In this document: piece after piece, positions 1-9,343 of the stretch
Numbering within the stretch: position 1 is the first letter of the stretch
Layout of the letters: every line of letters begins with the position of its first letter
From: an uncultured Opitutia bacterium
Lineage (GTDB): Bacteria; Verrucomicrobiota; Verrucomicrobiia; Opitutales; Puniceicoccaceae
Assembly: GCA_913056175.1 (NCBI GenBank)
Contig: CAJXLM010000001.1
Location: forward strand, 57,066-121,065
Length of the DNA: 64,000 nucleotides
Direction: 5' to 3'
Translations under genes and position numbers: made by a program
Notes under the pieces: generated by a model
Databases searched by the model: none
Seen by the model: the letters and a program-made list of their open reading frames with translations, nothing else
What the model was told of the DNA's origin: nothing

Positions 1-153
1 GCCCCGGACCAGTGGTGGACGGTCCTCACCGAGTACCGGGAGAAGGTCAAGACGGCCTTCGCCGAGAACGGGATCCAGATCCCCTTCCCGCAGCGGGAGA
101 TCCGGATGCTGCCGCCCGCCGGCGAATCCGCGGACACCCCGGCCGCTTCCTGA
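1..153 (+). CDS. MscS-family mechanosensitive channel, C-terminal end (partial)
   Basis: The window opens inside this gene; only the last 50 codons and the TGA stop are present. The visible part contains the sequence ENGIQIPFPQREI, which is the typical end of the cytoplasmic domain of small-conductance mechanosensitive channels, followed by a short Ala/Pro/Ser-rich tail. Such channels sit in the inner membrane and release solutes on hypo-osmotic shock. The membrane part lies upstream of the window, so the subfamily cannot be told. The family call rests on this one motif. Confidence 0.8.
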   Translation, partial: APDQWWTVLTEYREKVKTAFAENGIQIPFPQREIRMLPPAGESADTPAAS

Positions 154-207
154 GGCGATCCTTTCCTTGACCCTTCCCACCCACTCCCCCCCGGTCCGGC
201 GGTTTCC

Positions 208-3200
208 GTGAAGCCGGCCGTCTTTCCCGGCCGCCTCCGCCGCTCCACCGGAGTCGTGGAGCCCGCGCGGGCGGCCCTCGCCTGCGACTGGCTCGGCGCG
301 ACCGGCCTGCCCTGCGCCCTGCTCGTCGGGAAGGATCTCCGCGAGGTTCGCCAGCGCCTGGCCGAGCTGGAAGTCCACGCGACCCTCGCCGACCACCCCC
401 TCGATACCCTCCTGCTCCCGCCCCCTCCCGGAGAGGAGGGCGAGGAGGCGGAGGGGGTCCCCCGCCGGGAGAACGCCTGGGACCGCGCGGCCGTTCTCGA
501 GGCTCTCCTCGCAGCGGGGGGAAGCCCGCCGCGCCCGCTGGTGGTGGGGGTGAGTCCGGCCTCCCTCCTCGCCCCGGTTCCCCCACGGACTTCCCTCGAG
601 GAGCGCGCCCTGCGGCTGCGGGTGGGGGAAGAGGTCGGTCGCGAGGAACTCGCCCGCCGTCTCGCCGAGGACCTCGGCTACGACCACGAGGCGGTCTGCG
701 AAGGACCCGGAGAATTCGCGGTGCGCGGCAACCTCCTCGATGTCTACCCGCTCCAGGCAGACGCCCCCGTCCGCCTCGATTTCTTCGGGGACGAGGTGGA
801 GGCCCTGCGTACCTTCGATCCGGCCACCCAGCGCACCACCGGCTCCCTCTCCTCCCTCCGCCTGCATCCCGCCCGGCCCGCCGCCGGGACCTCCGCCGCC
901 CACGCGGAGAGGGCCTCCCTCGCCGAGTACCTCGACTTTCCCTGCGGCTGGATCTTCGAGGAGCCGGAGCAACTCCGGGACGAGAATCCCGGCTTCTTCG
1001 AGCAACCGGAACGGGCCGGCCGCGGGGAGGCCTCGCTCCGCCCCCTGTTCGAGCGGCCCGCCGCCCGCGGGGACCAGGCCCTCACCCTCAGCGAGACCCC
1101 CGGCACCCTCCCGCGGGCGCGGGAGGAGGAAGCCCGCGAGGAGGACACCCGGGAGATTGCCAACCTCCGCGAGCCGGAAGTCCGCCCCGGCGGGGCCGAT
1201 CCGCGGGCCGCCATCGGCGAGGCCCGGCTCTCGCGACAGGAAGAGGCCCGGCGGGCCCTGCTCCGCCGGGCCCTCGAGGAGCAGGGCCGGGGGACCTCGG
1301 TGACCGTCGTCCTGCCCGCCGAGCAGGAGGAGGCCCGCCTCCGCGAGTGGTGGGACGAGCAACCGGGACTGGCCGGCCGTCCCGTGTCCTGGCTCCGGGG
1401 AGAGCTTTCCCGGGGCGTCTGGCTGCCGCGGGCGGATCCACCACGGATCCTCCTCACCGATGCGGAGCTCTTCGGCCGGGAGGGGCGCACGCTCGCCGGG
1501 AGCCGGGCCACCCGCGCCCTGCCCACCCACTCCGGCGTGGACGATTCGCTCGACTTCGCCGAACTCGTGGAGGGCGACCTCCTCGTCCATCTCTCCCACG
1601 GGATCTGCCGTTTCCGCGGGATCAGCGAGGTGGAGGTGGAGGGCGAGCGCCGGGAAATCATTCGGCTCGAGTTCGCCGACGAGATCCAACTGCAGGTCCC
1701 GGTGACCGAGGCGCACCTTCTCACCCGCTACGTGGGCCTGCGCAAGGGCCGACCGCGGCTCGGCAAGCCGGGCTCCGGCGCTTGGGAGCGGGCCCGCCAG
1801 TCCGCGGAGAGCTCCACCCTCGACCTCGCCGCCCGCCTCCTCCAGCTGCAGGCCCGGCGCCTGTCCTCCCCGGGGCACGCCTTCGCGCCCGACCAGCCCT
1901 GGCAGGACGACCTCGAGGCCTCCTTCCCCCATCCGGAAACCCCGGACCAGCTGGCCGCCCTCCGGCAGATCAAGGCGGACATGGAGGCGCCCCGCCCGAT
2001 GGACCGCCTCCTCTGCGGGGATGTCGGCTTCGGCAAGACGGAGGTCGCCCTCCGGGCCGTCTTCAAGGCCGTCCTCGACGGCAAGCAGGTCGCGATCCTC
2101 GTCCCGACCACGGTCCTCTGCCAGCAGCACTTCCAGACCTTCCGGGAACGCTTTGCCCCCTTCCCCGTGCGGGTGGAATCCCTCAACCGCCTGCGGTCCG
2201 GGCGCGACCAGACGGAGATCCGCCGGCAGCTCCGCGAGGGAGGCATCGATGTGGTCGTGGGTACCCACAGCCTCCTCAGCCGCTCCGTCCGCTTTCGCGA
2301 CCTCGGCCTGCTCGTCATCGACGAGGAACACCGCTTCGGGGTCCGCCAGAAGGAGCGCCTCAAGGAGTTCCGCACCGAGGTCGACGTCCTCTCCATGTCG
2401 GCCACCCCGATCCCCCGCAGTCTCTACCTCGCCCTCTCCGGGGCCCGTGAGCTCAGCGTCATCGAGACCCCGCCCCGCGACCGTCGGCCGGTGGAGACCC
2501 TCGTGCGGCCCTATTCCGAGGAAATCATCCGCTCGGCGATCGACTACGAGATCGGGCGCGGCGGCCAGGTCTTCTACCTGCACAACCGCATCGACACCCT
2601 CCCGGCGGTGGAGAAAACCCTGCGGGAGCTCTTCCCCCACCTGCGGGTCGGGGTCGGCCACGGGCAGATGGAGGGGGACGCGCTCGAGCGGACCATGACC
2701 GATTTCGTCGCCGGCAAGTACGACCTCCTCCTCTGCACCACCATCATCGAGAGCGGGCTCGACATCCCCAACTGCAACACCCTGCTCATCGAGGGGGCCG
2801 ACCGCTTCGGGCTCTCCCAGCTCTACCAGATCCGCGGCCGGGTGGGCCGTTTCAACCGGCAGGCCTACGCCTACCTTCTCCTCCACCGGCACGGCGGGCT
2901 TCTCGACACCGCCCGCAAGCGTCTCTCCGCGATCCGGCAGTACCGCCAGCTCGGGGCCGGCTACCGCATCGCCCTGCGCGACCTCGAGCTGCGGGGAGCC
3001 GGGAACCTCATCGGGTCGGAGCAGAGCGGGGAAATCGCCGGGGTCGGCTTCGACTTGTATTGCCAGCTCCTCCGGCAGAGCGTCGCCCGCCTGAAGGGGG
3101 AGGAGGTCGCCTCTCACGTGCGGGCCGAGGTCCAGCTCGATTTCGTCCGCAAGGGGACCGGCGCCCGCGCGGAGACCGCCCGCCGCCGCGACGGCTACGG

Positions 3201-3600
3201 GGCCCTCCGCGAGCTCGAGCAGGCCCCGGGCCGCCTGCGGCCGGTCCCCGCCGAGCTTCCCGCCGACTACCTGCCGGAATCCCGCCTGCGGCTGGAGCTG
3301 TACCGCCGCCTCGGCATGGCCGCCACCCGGGAGGAAGTCGACCGGATCGGCGAGGAGATGGAGGACCGCTTCGGCCCCCCGCCCCCCCCGGCCACCCGGC
3401 TGCTCGAGCTGTCCCGGATCCGGGTGGAGGCCGAGCACCGGGGGATCGACCGGGTGGAGAGCGAGGGTCCCCTCCTCCGGCTGCGCCGGGCCGGCACCAC
3501 CGACCAGTACTGGAAACAGGGATCGCGCTTTCCCCGCTTGACCGCCGGAAACGCCGATCGCAGATTGACCGAGATCCGCAGGATCCTCGCCCGCCCATGA
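208..3600 (+). CDS. mfd: Transcription-repair coupling factor Mfd
   Basis: Mfd is an ATP-driven DNA translocase that removes RNA polymerase stalled at lesions and recruits UvrA for strand-specific repair. At 1130 residues it has the usual full length. The N-terminal third is the UvrB-like region. A CarD/RID-like RNA-polymerase-binding segment follows near residues 445-510 (GDLLVHLSHGICRFRG). The SF2 helicase core has Walker A GDVGFGKTE near residue 606 and the DEEHRFG box near 705. The C-terminal TRCF domain follows. The start is a GTG with only a weak ribosome-binding site, so the exact N-terminus is less sure than the identity. The stop overlaps the next ATG (ATGA), implying coupled translation with the SurA-like gene. 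Confidence 0.97.
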   Translation: MKPAVFPGRLRRSTGVVEPARAALACDWLGATGLPCALLVGKDLREVRQRLAELEVHATLADHPLDTLLLPPPPGEEGEEAEGVPRRENAWDRAAVLEALLAAGGSPPRPLVVGVSPASLLAPVPPRTSLEERALRLRVGEEVGREELARRLAEDLGYDHEAVCEGPGEFAVRGNLLDVYPLQADAPVRLDFFGDEVEALRTFDPATQRTTGSLSSLRLHPARPAAGTSAAHAERASLAEYLDFPCGWIFEEPEQLRDENPGFFEQPERAGRGEASLRPLFERPAARGDQALTLSETPGTLPRAREEEAREEDTREIANLREPEVRPGGADPRAAIGEARLSRQEEARRALLRRALEEQGRGTSVTVVLPAEQEEARLREWWDEQPGLAGRPVSWLRGELSRGVWLPRADPPRILLTDAELFGREGRTLAGSRATRALPTHSGVDDSLDFAELVEGDLLVHLSHGICRFRGISEVEVEGERREIIRLEFADEIQLQVPVTEAHLLTRYVGLRKGRPRLGKPGSGAWERARQSAESSTLDLAARLLQLQARRLSSPGHAFAPDQPWQDDLEASFPHPETPDQLAALRQIKADMEAPRPMDRLLCGDVGFGKTEVALRAVFKAVLDGKQVAILVPTTVLCQQHFQTFRERFAPFPVRVESLNRLRSGRDQTEIRRQLREGGIDVVVGTHSLLSRSVRFRDLGLLVIDEEHRFGVRQKERLKEFRTEVDVLSMSATPIPRSLYLALSGARELSVIETPPRDRRPVETLVRPYSEEIIRSAIDYEIGRGGQVFYLHNRIDTLPAVEKTLRELFPHLRVGVGHGQMEGDALERTMTDFVAGKYDLLLCTTIIESGLDIPNCNTLLIEGADRFGLSQLYQIRGRVGRFNRQAYAYLLLHRHGGLLDTARKRLSAIRQYRQLGAGYRIALRDLELRGAGNLIGSEQSGEIAGVGFDLYCQLLRQSVARLKGEEVASHVRAEVQLDFVRKGTGARAETARRRDGYGALRELEQAPGRLRPVPAELPADYLPESRLRLELYRRLGMAATREEVDRIGEEMEDRFGPPPPPATRLLELSRIRVEAEHRGIDRVESEGPLLRLRRAGTTDQYWKQGSRFPRLTAGNADRRLTEIRRILARP

Positions 3601-4574
3601 AGAGAATAGTACGGTTCCTCCTCCCGGCGGTCCTCCTCGCCCTGCTCGCCCCACTGGTCCTCGCCCAGTCCGGGAGCGGGGTGCAGATGGACCCGAACCG
3701 GTCGAACCGCGTTGCCGCGCGCGTGGAAGGCCAGATCATCACGACCGAGGAAATCCGGCGGGAGATGGCTCCCCTCATCCCCCAGGTCCTTCGCAACGCG
3801 ACCACCGTGGAGGACCGGAACCGCGCCCTCCGCCAGCTGGAACGGACCGTCCTCGAGAACATGATCAACCGCATCCTCATGCTCAAGGAGTTCGGCAAGG
3901 ACGGGAAACGGGAGATCCCCCAGTCCGTCATCGAGAACCGGCTCAAGGACATCATCGAGCAGGACTTCAACGGCGAGCGGGAGCGCTACCTCGCCTACCT
4001 GCAGAGCCGTGGCCAGACCGTGGAGGAATTCCGGGAGGACATCCGCGAGGAACTGATCATCAATTTCATGCAGGGCCGCATGCGGCGGAGCCAGGCGGAA
4101 GTCAGCCCGGAGCGGATCCTCGAGTACTACCGACAGAACCAGGACGAGTTTCGCCAGGAGGCCCAGGTCCGGCTGCTGCAGATCGTTCTCCCCGCCGGCG
4201 AGGAAGTGCTCGCCGCGGAACTGCGCGAGCGCATTCTCGCCGGGGAGCCCTTTCGCGAGGTGGCGGCGGAGGCCTACCGCGACCAGCCGAACGCCCCGGC
4301 GGTCTCCCAGGGCTGGGTCCGCCGGGAGGATCTGCGCGGGGAGCTGGCCGAGGCGGCCTTTGCCCTCGGGCCCGGGGAGGTCAGCGAGGTGATCGTCCTC
4401 GGGGACTTCGCCTTCGTCCTCGGGGTCGAGGGCGTGCGCGAACCCGGGGTGCTTCCCCTCGCCGAGGTCCGCGAGGAAATCGAGGAAATCCTCTCCCAGC
4501 GACTCTCCCGCGAGGCCCAGCAAAGGTGGCTGGAGCGCCTCCGGGAGAAGGCCTTCATCGAGTACTATAGCTAA
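3597..4574 (+). CDS. SurA-like periplasmic peptidyl-prolyl isomerase/chaperone
   Basis: This is a 325-residue exported protein with a clear Sec signal (MKRIVRFLLPAVLLALLA, probable cleavage after VLA-Q). Residues about 35-165 form a SurA-N-type helical chaperone domain. A single parvulin-like domain follows near 180-275, where the typical parvulin ending (FALGPGEVSEVI, then FAFVLGVEG) is visible. SurA proteins help outer-membrane proteins fold in the periplasm. The start ATG overlaps the mfd stop, so the two are co-translated. E. coli SurA has two parvulin domains; this protein has one, so a PpiC/PrsA-type role is the alternative. Confidence 0.87.
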   Translation: MKRIVRFLLPAVLLALLAPLVLAQSGSGVQMDPNRSNRVAARVEGQIITTEEIRREMAPLIPQVLRNATTVEDRNRALRQLERTVLENMINRILMLKEFGKDGKREIPQSVIENRLKDIIEQDFNGERERYLAYLQSRGQTVEEFREDIREELIINFMQGRMRRSQAEVSPERILEYYRQNQDEFRQEAQVRLLQIVLPAGEEVLAAELRERILAGEPFREVAAEAYRDQPNAPAVSQGWVRREDLRGELAEAAFALGPGEVSEVIVLGDFAFVLGVEGVREPGVLPLAEVREEIEEILSQRLSREAQQRWLERLREKAFIEYYS

Positions 4575-4597
4575 CCGCGGTCGACGGGTACGGTACC

Positions 4598-5371
4598 ATG
4601 GAGGTCCTCATGGAACGACTCCAGGGCCTCCCCCCGGAGGTCCTTTGGCTGGGACTGCTCGCCGTCGCTTTCGGGTCCATCCTCGCCCTCCACCGCTGGG
4701 CGGGTCGGGCCGGGCTCTACCTCTACATGGCCATCGCCATCATCGGGGGGAACCTCCAGGTCCTCAAGGTCACCCAGTTCTCCGTCTTCCCGGACCCGGT
4801 AGCCCTCGGCACCATCCTCTTCTCGACGACCTTTCTCTGCACCGACATCCTCGCCGAGTACCACGGGGCGAGGTACGCCCGCAAGGGGGTCCTCCTCGGG
4901 TTCACTGGCCTCGTCCTCTTCAACCTCTTTCTCTTCGCGGCCCTCTCCTTCCGCCCGATCGAGGCGGCCGGGGATCCCTTCACCGAGCGGGCCGCCGCCC
5001 TGCAGGGGCACCTCGAGGCGGTCTTCCTCCCCGCCCCGGCCATCCTCGTGGCCTCCTTGTGTGCCTACCTCGTCAGCCAGTTCAATGACATCTGGATTTT
5101 CGGCCGGATCCGCGCGGCCACCCGCGGACGCTTCCTCTGGCTGCGCAACAACGCCTCCACCTGGATTTCCGCCCTCGTCGACAACACGGTTTTCAGCGTG
5201 CTCGCCTTCGTGGTGCTGGCTCCGGAACCGATCGGCTGGAAGCCGCTCGTCTTCACCTACATCCTCGGGACCTACGGACTGCGGGTGACCGTGGCCCTCC
5301 TCGACAGTCCGATCGTCTACCTCGCCCGTCCCCGGCGGCGGGCGCTGCCGGCGACGGAAATGGCCGGATGA
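4598..5371 (+). CDS. yhhQ: YhhQ-family queuosine precursor transporter
   Basis: This is a 257-residue membrane protein with about six hydrophobic segments. It carries family-typical stretches: LYMAIAIIGGNLQVLK, the TDILAEYHGARYARKG segment, and a late SALVDNTVFSVLAF segment. YhhQ proteins import queuosine precursors such as preQ0, preQ1 or queuine across the inner membrane. The assignment is reinforced by a four-base overlap with tgt, the enzyme that inserts the base into tRNA. No queC/D/E/F synthesis genes are visible here, which fits salvage of an imported base; the substrate cannot be read from sequence. Confidence 0.92.
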   Translation: MEVLMERLQGLPPEVLWLGLLAVAFGSILALHRWAGRAGLYLYMAIAIIGGNLQVLKVTQFSVFPDPVALGTILFSTTFLCTDILAEYHGARYARKGVLLGFTGLVLFNLFLFAALSFRPIEAAGDPFTERAAALQGHLEAVFLPAPAILVASLCAYLVSQFNDIWIFGRIRAATRGRFLWLRNNASTWISALVDNTVFSVLAFVVLAPEPIGWKPLVFTYILGTYGLRVTVALLDSPIVYLARPRRRALPATEMAG

Positions 5372-6558
5372 GCGCGGACGACGGGCTTTCCTTTGCCACG
5401 ACCGCGGAGTGCGGGCGCAGCGGCGCCCGCTGCGGACGGCTCCGCACACCCCACGGCACCGTGGAGACCCCGGTCTTCGTCCCCTGCGCCACCCGCGGCG
5501 CCCTCAAGGGGATCACCGCCGAACAGGCTGCGGCCACGGGGGCCCAGATGCTCCTGGCCAACACCTACCACCTCTTCCTCCAGCCGGGCCCGGAGGCGGT
5601 CGCTGCCCGCGGCGGTCTCCACCGCTTCATGAACTGGCCGCGCCCCCTCCTCACCGACTCGGGAGGCTTCCAGATCTTCAGCTTCGGGCATGGTTCGGTG
5701 GCGGATGAGATCAAGGGGCGCCGCAAGCAGCGGCAGTCCCCGGCCGCCGTCGAGCTCACCGAGGAGGGAGCCGCCTTCCGCTCCTACGTGGATGGCCGCC
5801 GGGTCTTCCTCAGCCCGGAGGGCGCCGTCGAGGCCCAGCAGAGGATCGGGGCGGACCTCATCGTGGTGCTGGACGAGTGCACCCCCTACCACGTCGACCG
5901 CGAGTACACCGCCCGGTCCATGGAGCGCAGCCACCGCTGGGGGTTGCGTGGGCTGGAGCGCTTCCGGGAAACGGACGACGGCCGCCAGGGGCTCTACGGG
6001 ATCGTCCAGGGCGGGGTCTACGAGGACCTGCGGGCGGAGAGCAGCGCTTTCGTAGCCGGGCAACCCTTCTTCGGGCAGGCCATCGGGGGTTCCCTCGGCA
6101 GCGATCCGGCCCAGATGGAGGAAGTGGTCGCATGGTCGCGGGCGGGACTGCCTCGGGAACGCCCCACCCATCTCCTCGGCATCGGGGGCATCCGCGACCT
6201 CTGGCGCAATGCCGCCCACGGCATCGACAGCTTCGACTGCGTCCACCCCACCCGACTCGCCCGCCACGGCGGTGCCCTCTGCGTGCCGGGAGAGAACGGG
6301 GGGCAGGAGCACCTCAACCTGCGCAACGCCCGCTTCCGCGACGATCCCCGCCCCCTCGACGAGCGCGTGCCCCACCCGGCCTCCCGCGAGTACTCCCGCG
6401 CCTACCTCCACTACCTGGTGCGGGCGGGCGAGAGTCTCGGGGGACAATTGCTCGCCCTGCACAACCTCGCCTTTCTCGCCTGGATGATGGAACGGCTCCG
6501 CGAGAGTATCCGCGAGGGGCGCTTCCCCGAGGAGGCCGGGAACTGGACGGGCGCTTGA
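5368..6558 (+). CDS. tgt: Queuine/preQ1 tRNA-guanine transglycosylase
   Basis: This 396-residue TIM-barrel enzyme exchanges guanine 34 for a queuine-type base in tRNAs with GUN anticodons. The general acid/base motif DSGGFQIFS (Asp97), LDECTPY and the nucleophile region FDCVHPTR (Asp near 290) are all present. Two sites are unusual. The C-x-C-x2-C zinc ligands that normally precede the NYSRAYLHHL-type segment are replaced by LDERVPHPAS near residues 330-340, although the later His (LLALHNL) is kept. The base-binding loop that is usually GGLAVGE reads GGSLGSD. The ATG overlaps the stop of the yhhQ gene. It remains convincingly a tgt family member, but metal content and base specificity may differ from textbook enzymes. 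Confidence 0.93.
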   Translation: MSADDGLSFATTAECGRSGARCGRLRTPHGTVETPVFVPCATRGALKGITAEQAAATGAQMLLANTYHLFLQPGPEAVAARGGLHRFMNWPRPLLTDSGGFQIFSFGHGSVADEIKGRRKQRQSPAAVELTEEGAAFRSYVDGRRVFLSPEGAVEAQQRIGADLIVVLDECTPYHVDREYTARSMERSHRWGLRGLERFRETDDGRQGLYGIVQGGVYEDLRAESSAFVAGQPFFGQAIGGSLGSDPAQMEEVVAWSRAGLPRERPTHLLGIGGIRDLWRNAAHGIDSFDCVHPTRLARHGGALCVPGENGGQEHLNLRNARFRDDPRPLDERVPHPASREYSRAYLHYLVRAGESLGGQLLALHNLAFLAWMMERLRESIREGRFPEEAGNWTGA

Positions 6559-6628
6559 GGCGGCCCCCACCGCGCCTCCCAAAGAAAGCCTTTACCTGCC
6601 CGGAGGATTTTGTCACCTTTCGGTCTCG

Positions 6629-7210
6629 ATGGATCTCCCCCAACGCCCCTGGCCCCTTCTGGTGGGCCTCCTGCTGGCCCTCTTCCTTTTCGGATGCCAG
6701 AACCGCGGGGGACCCACCCCGGACGCCACCGTGCTCGGTCCCTCCGAGGATCGCTTTGACCTCGTCGGGGATGGGGAAGCCTTCCCGCTGGTCGAGGAGG
6801 AGATCTACGGCGAACTGGAGGAGGAGGGTCTCTTCGCCCGCGACGAGAATTTCAACATCCTCGAGGGAGAGCAGATCCGGGGGGAGCTGCCGGTGGTCTA
6901 CTTCGACTTCGACCAGAGCTTCATCCGCCCCTCCGACCGCCCGGCCCTCGACGAGGCCGCGGCCTACCTCGAGGCAAACCCACAGGACTTCCTCCTCGTG
7001 GAGGGCTTCTGTGACTGGAAGGGCACCACCGAGTACAACCTCGCCCTCGGGGAGCGGCGGGCCCAGAGCGTGGTCGACTACCTCACCGATCTGGGGATCG
7101 ACCCCAACCGCATGGAAACCCTGTCGAAGGGAGACCTGGAAGCCGACGCCACCGCCGGTCCGGAAGGCCGCGCCCTCCAGCGCAAGGCCGAGTTGATCAT
7201 CGTCCGCTGA
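6629..7210 (+). CDS. Pal-like OmpA-domain outer-membrane lipoprotein
   Basis: This 193-residue lipoprotein has a signal sequence ending in a lipobox-like LFGC (Cys about 25). After an acidic linker, residues about 90-193 form an OmpA/Pal peptidoglycan-binding domain with VVYFDFDQSFIRP and the hallmark YNLALGERRAQSVVDYL. Pal proteins tether the outer membrane to the cell wall with the Tol system. No tol genes adjoin it. The usual end of the domain (NRRAE-like) is replaced by GRALQRKAELIIVR. The gene stands 70 bases after tgt. A strong Shine-Dalgarno close to the ATG is not seen. It could be a Pal paralogue rather than the main Pal. Confidence 0.88.
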   Translation: MDLPQRPWPLLVGLLLALFLFGCQNRGGPTPDATVLGPSEDRFDLVGDGEAFPLVEEEIYGELEEEGLFARDENFNILEGEQIRGELPVVYFDFDQSFIRPSDRPALDEAAAYLEANPQDFLLVEGFCDWKGTTEYNLALGERRAQSVVDYLTDLGIDPNRMETLSKGDLEADATAGPEGRALQRKAELIIVR

Positions 7211-7228
7211 GCGGAGGTTCCGGCTCAG
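7207..7228. terminator. Candidate bidirectional terminator between convergent genes
   Basis: An inverted repeat CTGAGC...GCTCAG surrounds a ten-base loop that itself contains GGA/TCC. It begins at the stop codon of the Pal-like gene and lies in the 115-base gap before the convergent fcl stop. There is no clear T-run, so termination is inferred from position and symmetry only. Confidence 0.35.
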
Positions 7229-7325
7229 CCCGGGGGCCCTCGGAGTCCGGCTCCTCTTCCGGGACACCGGCAGGGCCCGGAGCAGAGACCGTCACGATCC
7301 GCGCCCTCCACCCACGAGGGGATCC

Positions 7326-8288
7326 CTACGCCCGCAGGACTTCCCCGGCCCGCTCCCGCCGGTAGGCGTCGTACGTTTGCCGCAGGCCCTCCGCGAGCGA
7401 GAGGGTTGGCTGCCAGCCGGTGGACCGCAAGCGGGTGAGGTCCGTCTTCTTCCGGGGCGTCCCGTCGGGGCGAGAGGGGTCGAAGCGGATCTCCCCCCGA
7501 AAACCGACGACCTCCCGCACCCGCTCGGCCAGCTCCCGGATGCTCACCTCCTCGTCCGTCCCCACATTCACCCAGTCCGGGGGATCCGGCAACGCGAGGA
7601 GGTGGAGGAGGGCTCCCGCCAGCTCGTCCACATGCAGGAACTCCCGGAGCGGGCGCCCCGATCCCCAAACGACCACCTCGCGATCCCCGCGCTCCCGCGC
7701 CTCGTCCATCCGCCGGAGCAGACCGGGAAGCACGTGCGAGTTCTCGGGGTGGTAGTTGTCGCCGGGCCCGTAGAGATTCGTCGGCATGGCCGAGTGGTAG
7801 AGCACGCCGTACTGCGAACGGTAGGCCGCCGCCATCTTCAGGGTGGCGATCTTGGCGAGGGCGTAGGCCTCGTTCGTCGGCTCGAGCGGGCCGGTCAGCA
7901 GTGAATCCTCCCGGAGGGGCTGGGGTGCCTCCCGGGGATAGATGCAGGTGCTGCCGAGGTTGAGCAGGCGGGGCACCCCCGTCCGGAAGCTCGCCTCGAT
8001 GAGGTGACTCCCGATGGCAAGGTTGTCGCGGAGGAAGTCCGCGGGGTAGGTCGCGTTTGCGTGGATGCCCCCCACCCGGGCCGCGGCGAGAAGGACCGCC
8101 CCGGGACGGTGTGCCCGCAGGTAGTCCTCCGTCTCCGCCTGCCGGGTCCAGTCGACCTCCTCCCGCCCCGGGCAGAGAAGGTCCTCCCGCCCGGCAGACC
8201 GCAGCGCCCGCCGCAGGGCCTGCCCGACCATGCCACGGGCCCCCGCCACGAGGATCGGACCCTCCGGTAGCTGTTCCCCGGCGACCAT
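7326..8288 (-). CDS. fcl: GDP-L-fucose synthase
   Basis: This enzyme epimerises and reduces GDP-4-keto-6-deoxymannose to GDP-L-fucose with NADPH. The 320-residue product is an SDR/epimerase with the nucleotide-binding GARGMVGQAL near residues 16-25, the catalytic Ser in LGSTCIYP (Ser113) and the Tyr-x3-Lys pair in YALAK (142-146). The ATG was chosen because GAGGAGGAGG precedes it directly and because it starts just before the Rossmann motif; the reading frame stays open upstream but that is only the shadow of gmd. It lies eight bases after gmd, so the pair makes GDP-fucose for surface polysaccharide or glycoprotein. Confidence 0.96.
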   Translation of the reverse strand: MVAGEQLPEGPILVAGARGMVGQALRRALRSAGREDLLCPGREEVDWTRQAETEDYLRAHRPGAVLLAAARVGGIHANATYPADFLRDNLAIGSHLIEASFRTGVPRLLNLGSTCIYPREAPQPLREDSLLTGPLEPTNEAYALAKIATLKMAAAYRSQYGVLYHSAMPTNLYGPGDNYHPENSHVLPGLLRRMDEARERGDREVVVWGSGRPLREFLHVDELAGALLHLLALPDPPDWVNVGTDEEVSIRELAERVREVVGFRGEIRFDPSRPDGTPRKKTDLTRLRSTGWQPTLSLAEGLRQTYDAYRRERAGEVLRA

Positions 8289-8296
8289 CCTCCTCC

Positions 8297-9343
8297 TCAG
8301 TACCCGCGCGCGGCGACCTTCTCGAGATCGGCCTGGACCATGATGCGGACGAGTTCGTCGACGCTCGTGCGCGCCTTCCAACCGAGCTCCCGCTCCGCCC
8401 GGGAGGGATCCCCGATGAGCAGGTCGACCTCCGCCGGTCGGAAGTAGCCCGGATCCACCGCCACCCGGACGATCCCGGTGGCCCGCTCCCGGCCGACCTC
8501 GTCGACGCCCTCGCCCTCCCACTCCAGCTCCATTCCCGCCTCCCGGAAGGCCGCGTCCGCGAAATCGCGCACCGTACGGGTGGTCCCGGTGGCCAGCACG
8601 TAGTCCGAGGGCGTCTCCGCCTGGAGGATTCGCCACATGCCCTCCGCGTACTCCGGCGCGTAGCCCCAGTCCCGCTTCGCCTCGAGGTTGCCCAGGAAGA
8701 CCCTCTCCTCGAGCCCGTGCGCGATGCGCGCCGCCGCCCGCGTGATCTTCCGCGTCACGAACGTCTCCCCGCGGCGGGGCGACTCGTGGTTGAAGAGGAT
8801 CCCGTTGCAGGCGTGCAGGCCGTAGGCTTCCCGGTAGTTCACGATGATCCAGTAGCCGTACAGCTTGGCCACCCCGTAGGGCGACCGCGGGTGGAAGGGG
8901 GTGCTCTCGCTCTGCGGCACCTCCCGGACCTGGCCGTAGAGCTCGCTGGTCGAGGCCTGGTAGAAGCGGGTCTTCACCCCGGTCTCCCGGATCGCGTCGA
9001 GGAAACGGAGCGTCCCCATCGCGTCCACCTCCGCGGTGTACTCGGGGACCTCGAAGCTCACCTTCACGTGACTCTGCGCACCGAGGTTGTAAATCTCGTC
9101 GGGCCCGATCTTTTCGATGAGCCGGTTCAGGTTGCTCGAATCGGTCAGGTCCCCGTGGTGCAGGAAGAGCTGGACCCCGTGCACCTCCGGGTCCTGGAAC
9201 AAGTGGTCGATCCGGCCGGTGTTGAAGGAGCTGGAGCGCCGCACCATCCCGTGCACCTCGTAGCCCTTCTCGAGCAGCAACTCCGCCAGGTACGATCCGT
9301 CCTGGCCCGTGATCCCGGTGACAAAGGCAACCTTTCGTGACAT
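8297..9343 (-). CDS. gmd: GDP-mannose 4,6-dehydratase
   Basis: This is the first step from GDP-mannose to GDP-L-fucose. The 348-residue product begins at once with the NAD(P)-binding [10 protein letters not shown] (residues 9-18). It has the family signatures [26 protein letters not shown] and the catalytic Tyr/Lys pair in [11 protein letters not shown] tail matching the sugar-nucleotide-binding part of Gmd follows ([12 protein letters not shown]). The length is normal. The upstream gene is divergent, so the promoter must lie in 9344-9743. fcl follows eight bases downstream. Confidence 0.97.
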   Translation of the reverse strand: MSRKVAFVTGITGQDGSYLAELLLEKGYEVHGMVRRSSSFNTGRIDHLFQDPEVHGVQLFLHHGDLTDSSNLNRLIEKIGPDEIYNLGAQSHVKVSFEVPEYTAEVDAMGTLRFLDAIRETGVKTRFYQASTSELYGQVREVPQSESTPFHPRSPYGVAKLYGYWIIVNYREAYGLHACNGILFNHESPRRGETFVTRKITRAAARIAHGLEERVFLGNLEAKRDWGYAPEYAEGMWRILQAETPSDYVLATGTTRTVRDFADAAFREAGMELEWEGEGVDEVGRERATGIVRVAVDPGYFRPAEVDLLIGDPSRAERELGWKARTSVDELVRIMVQADLEKVAARGY

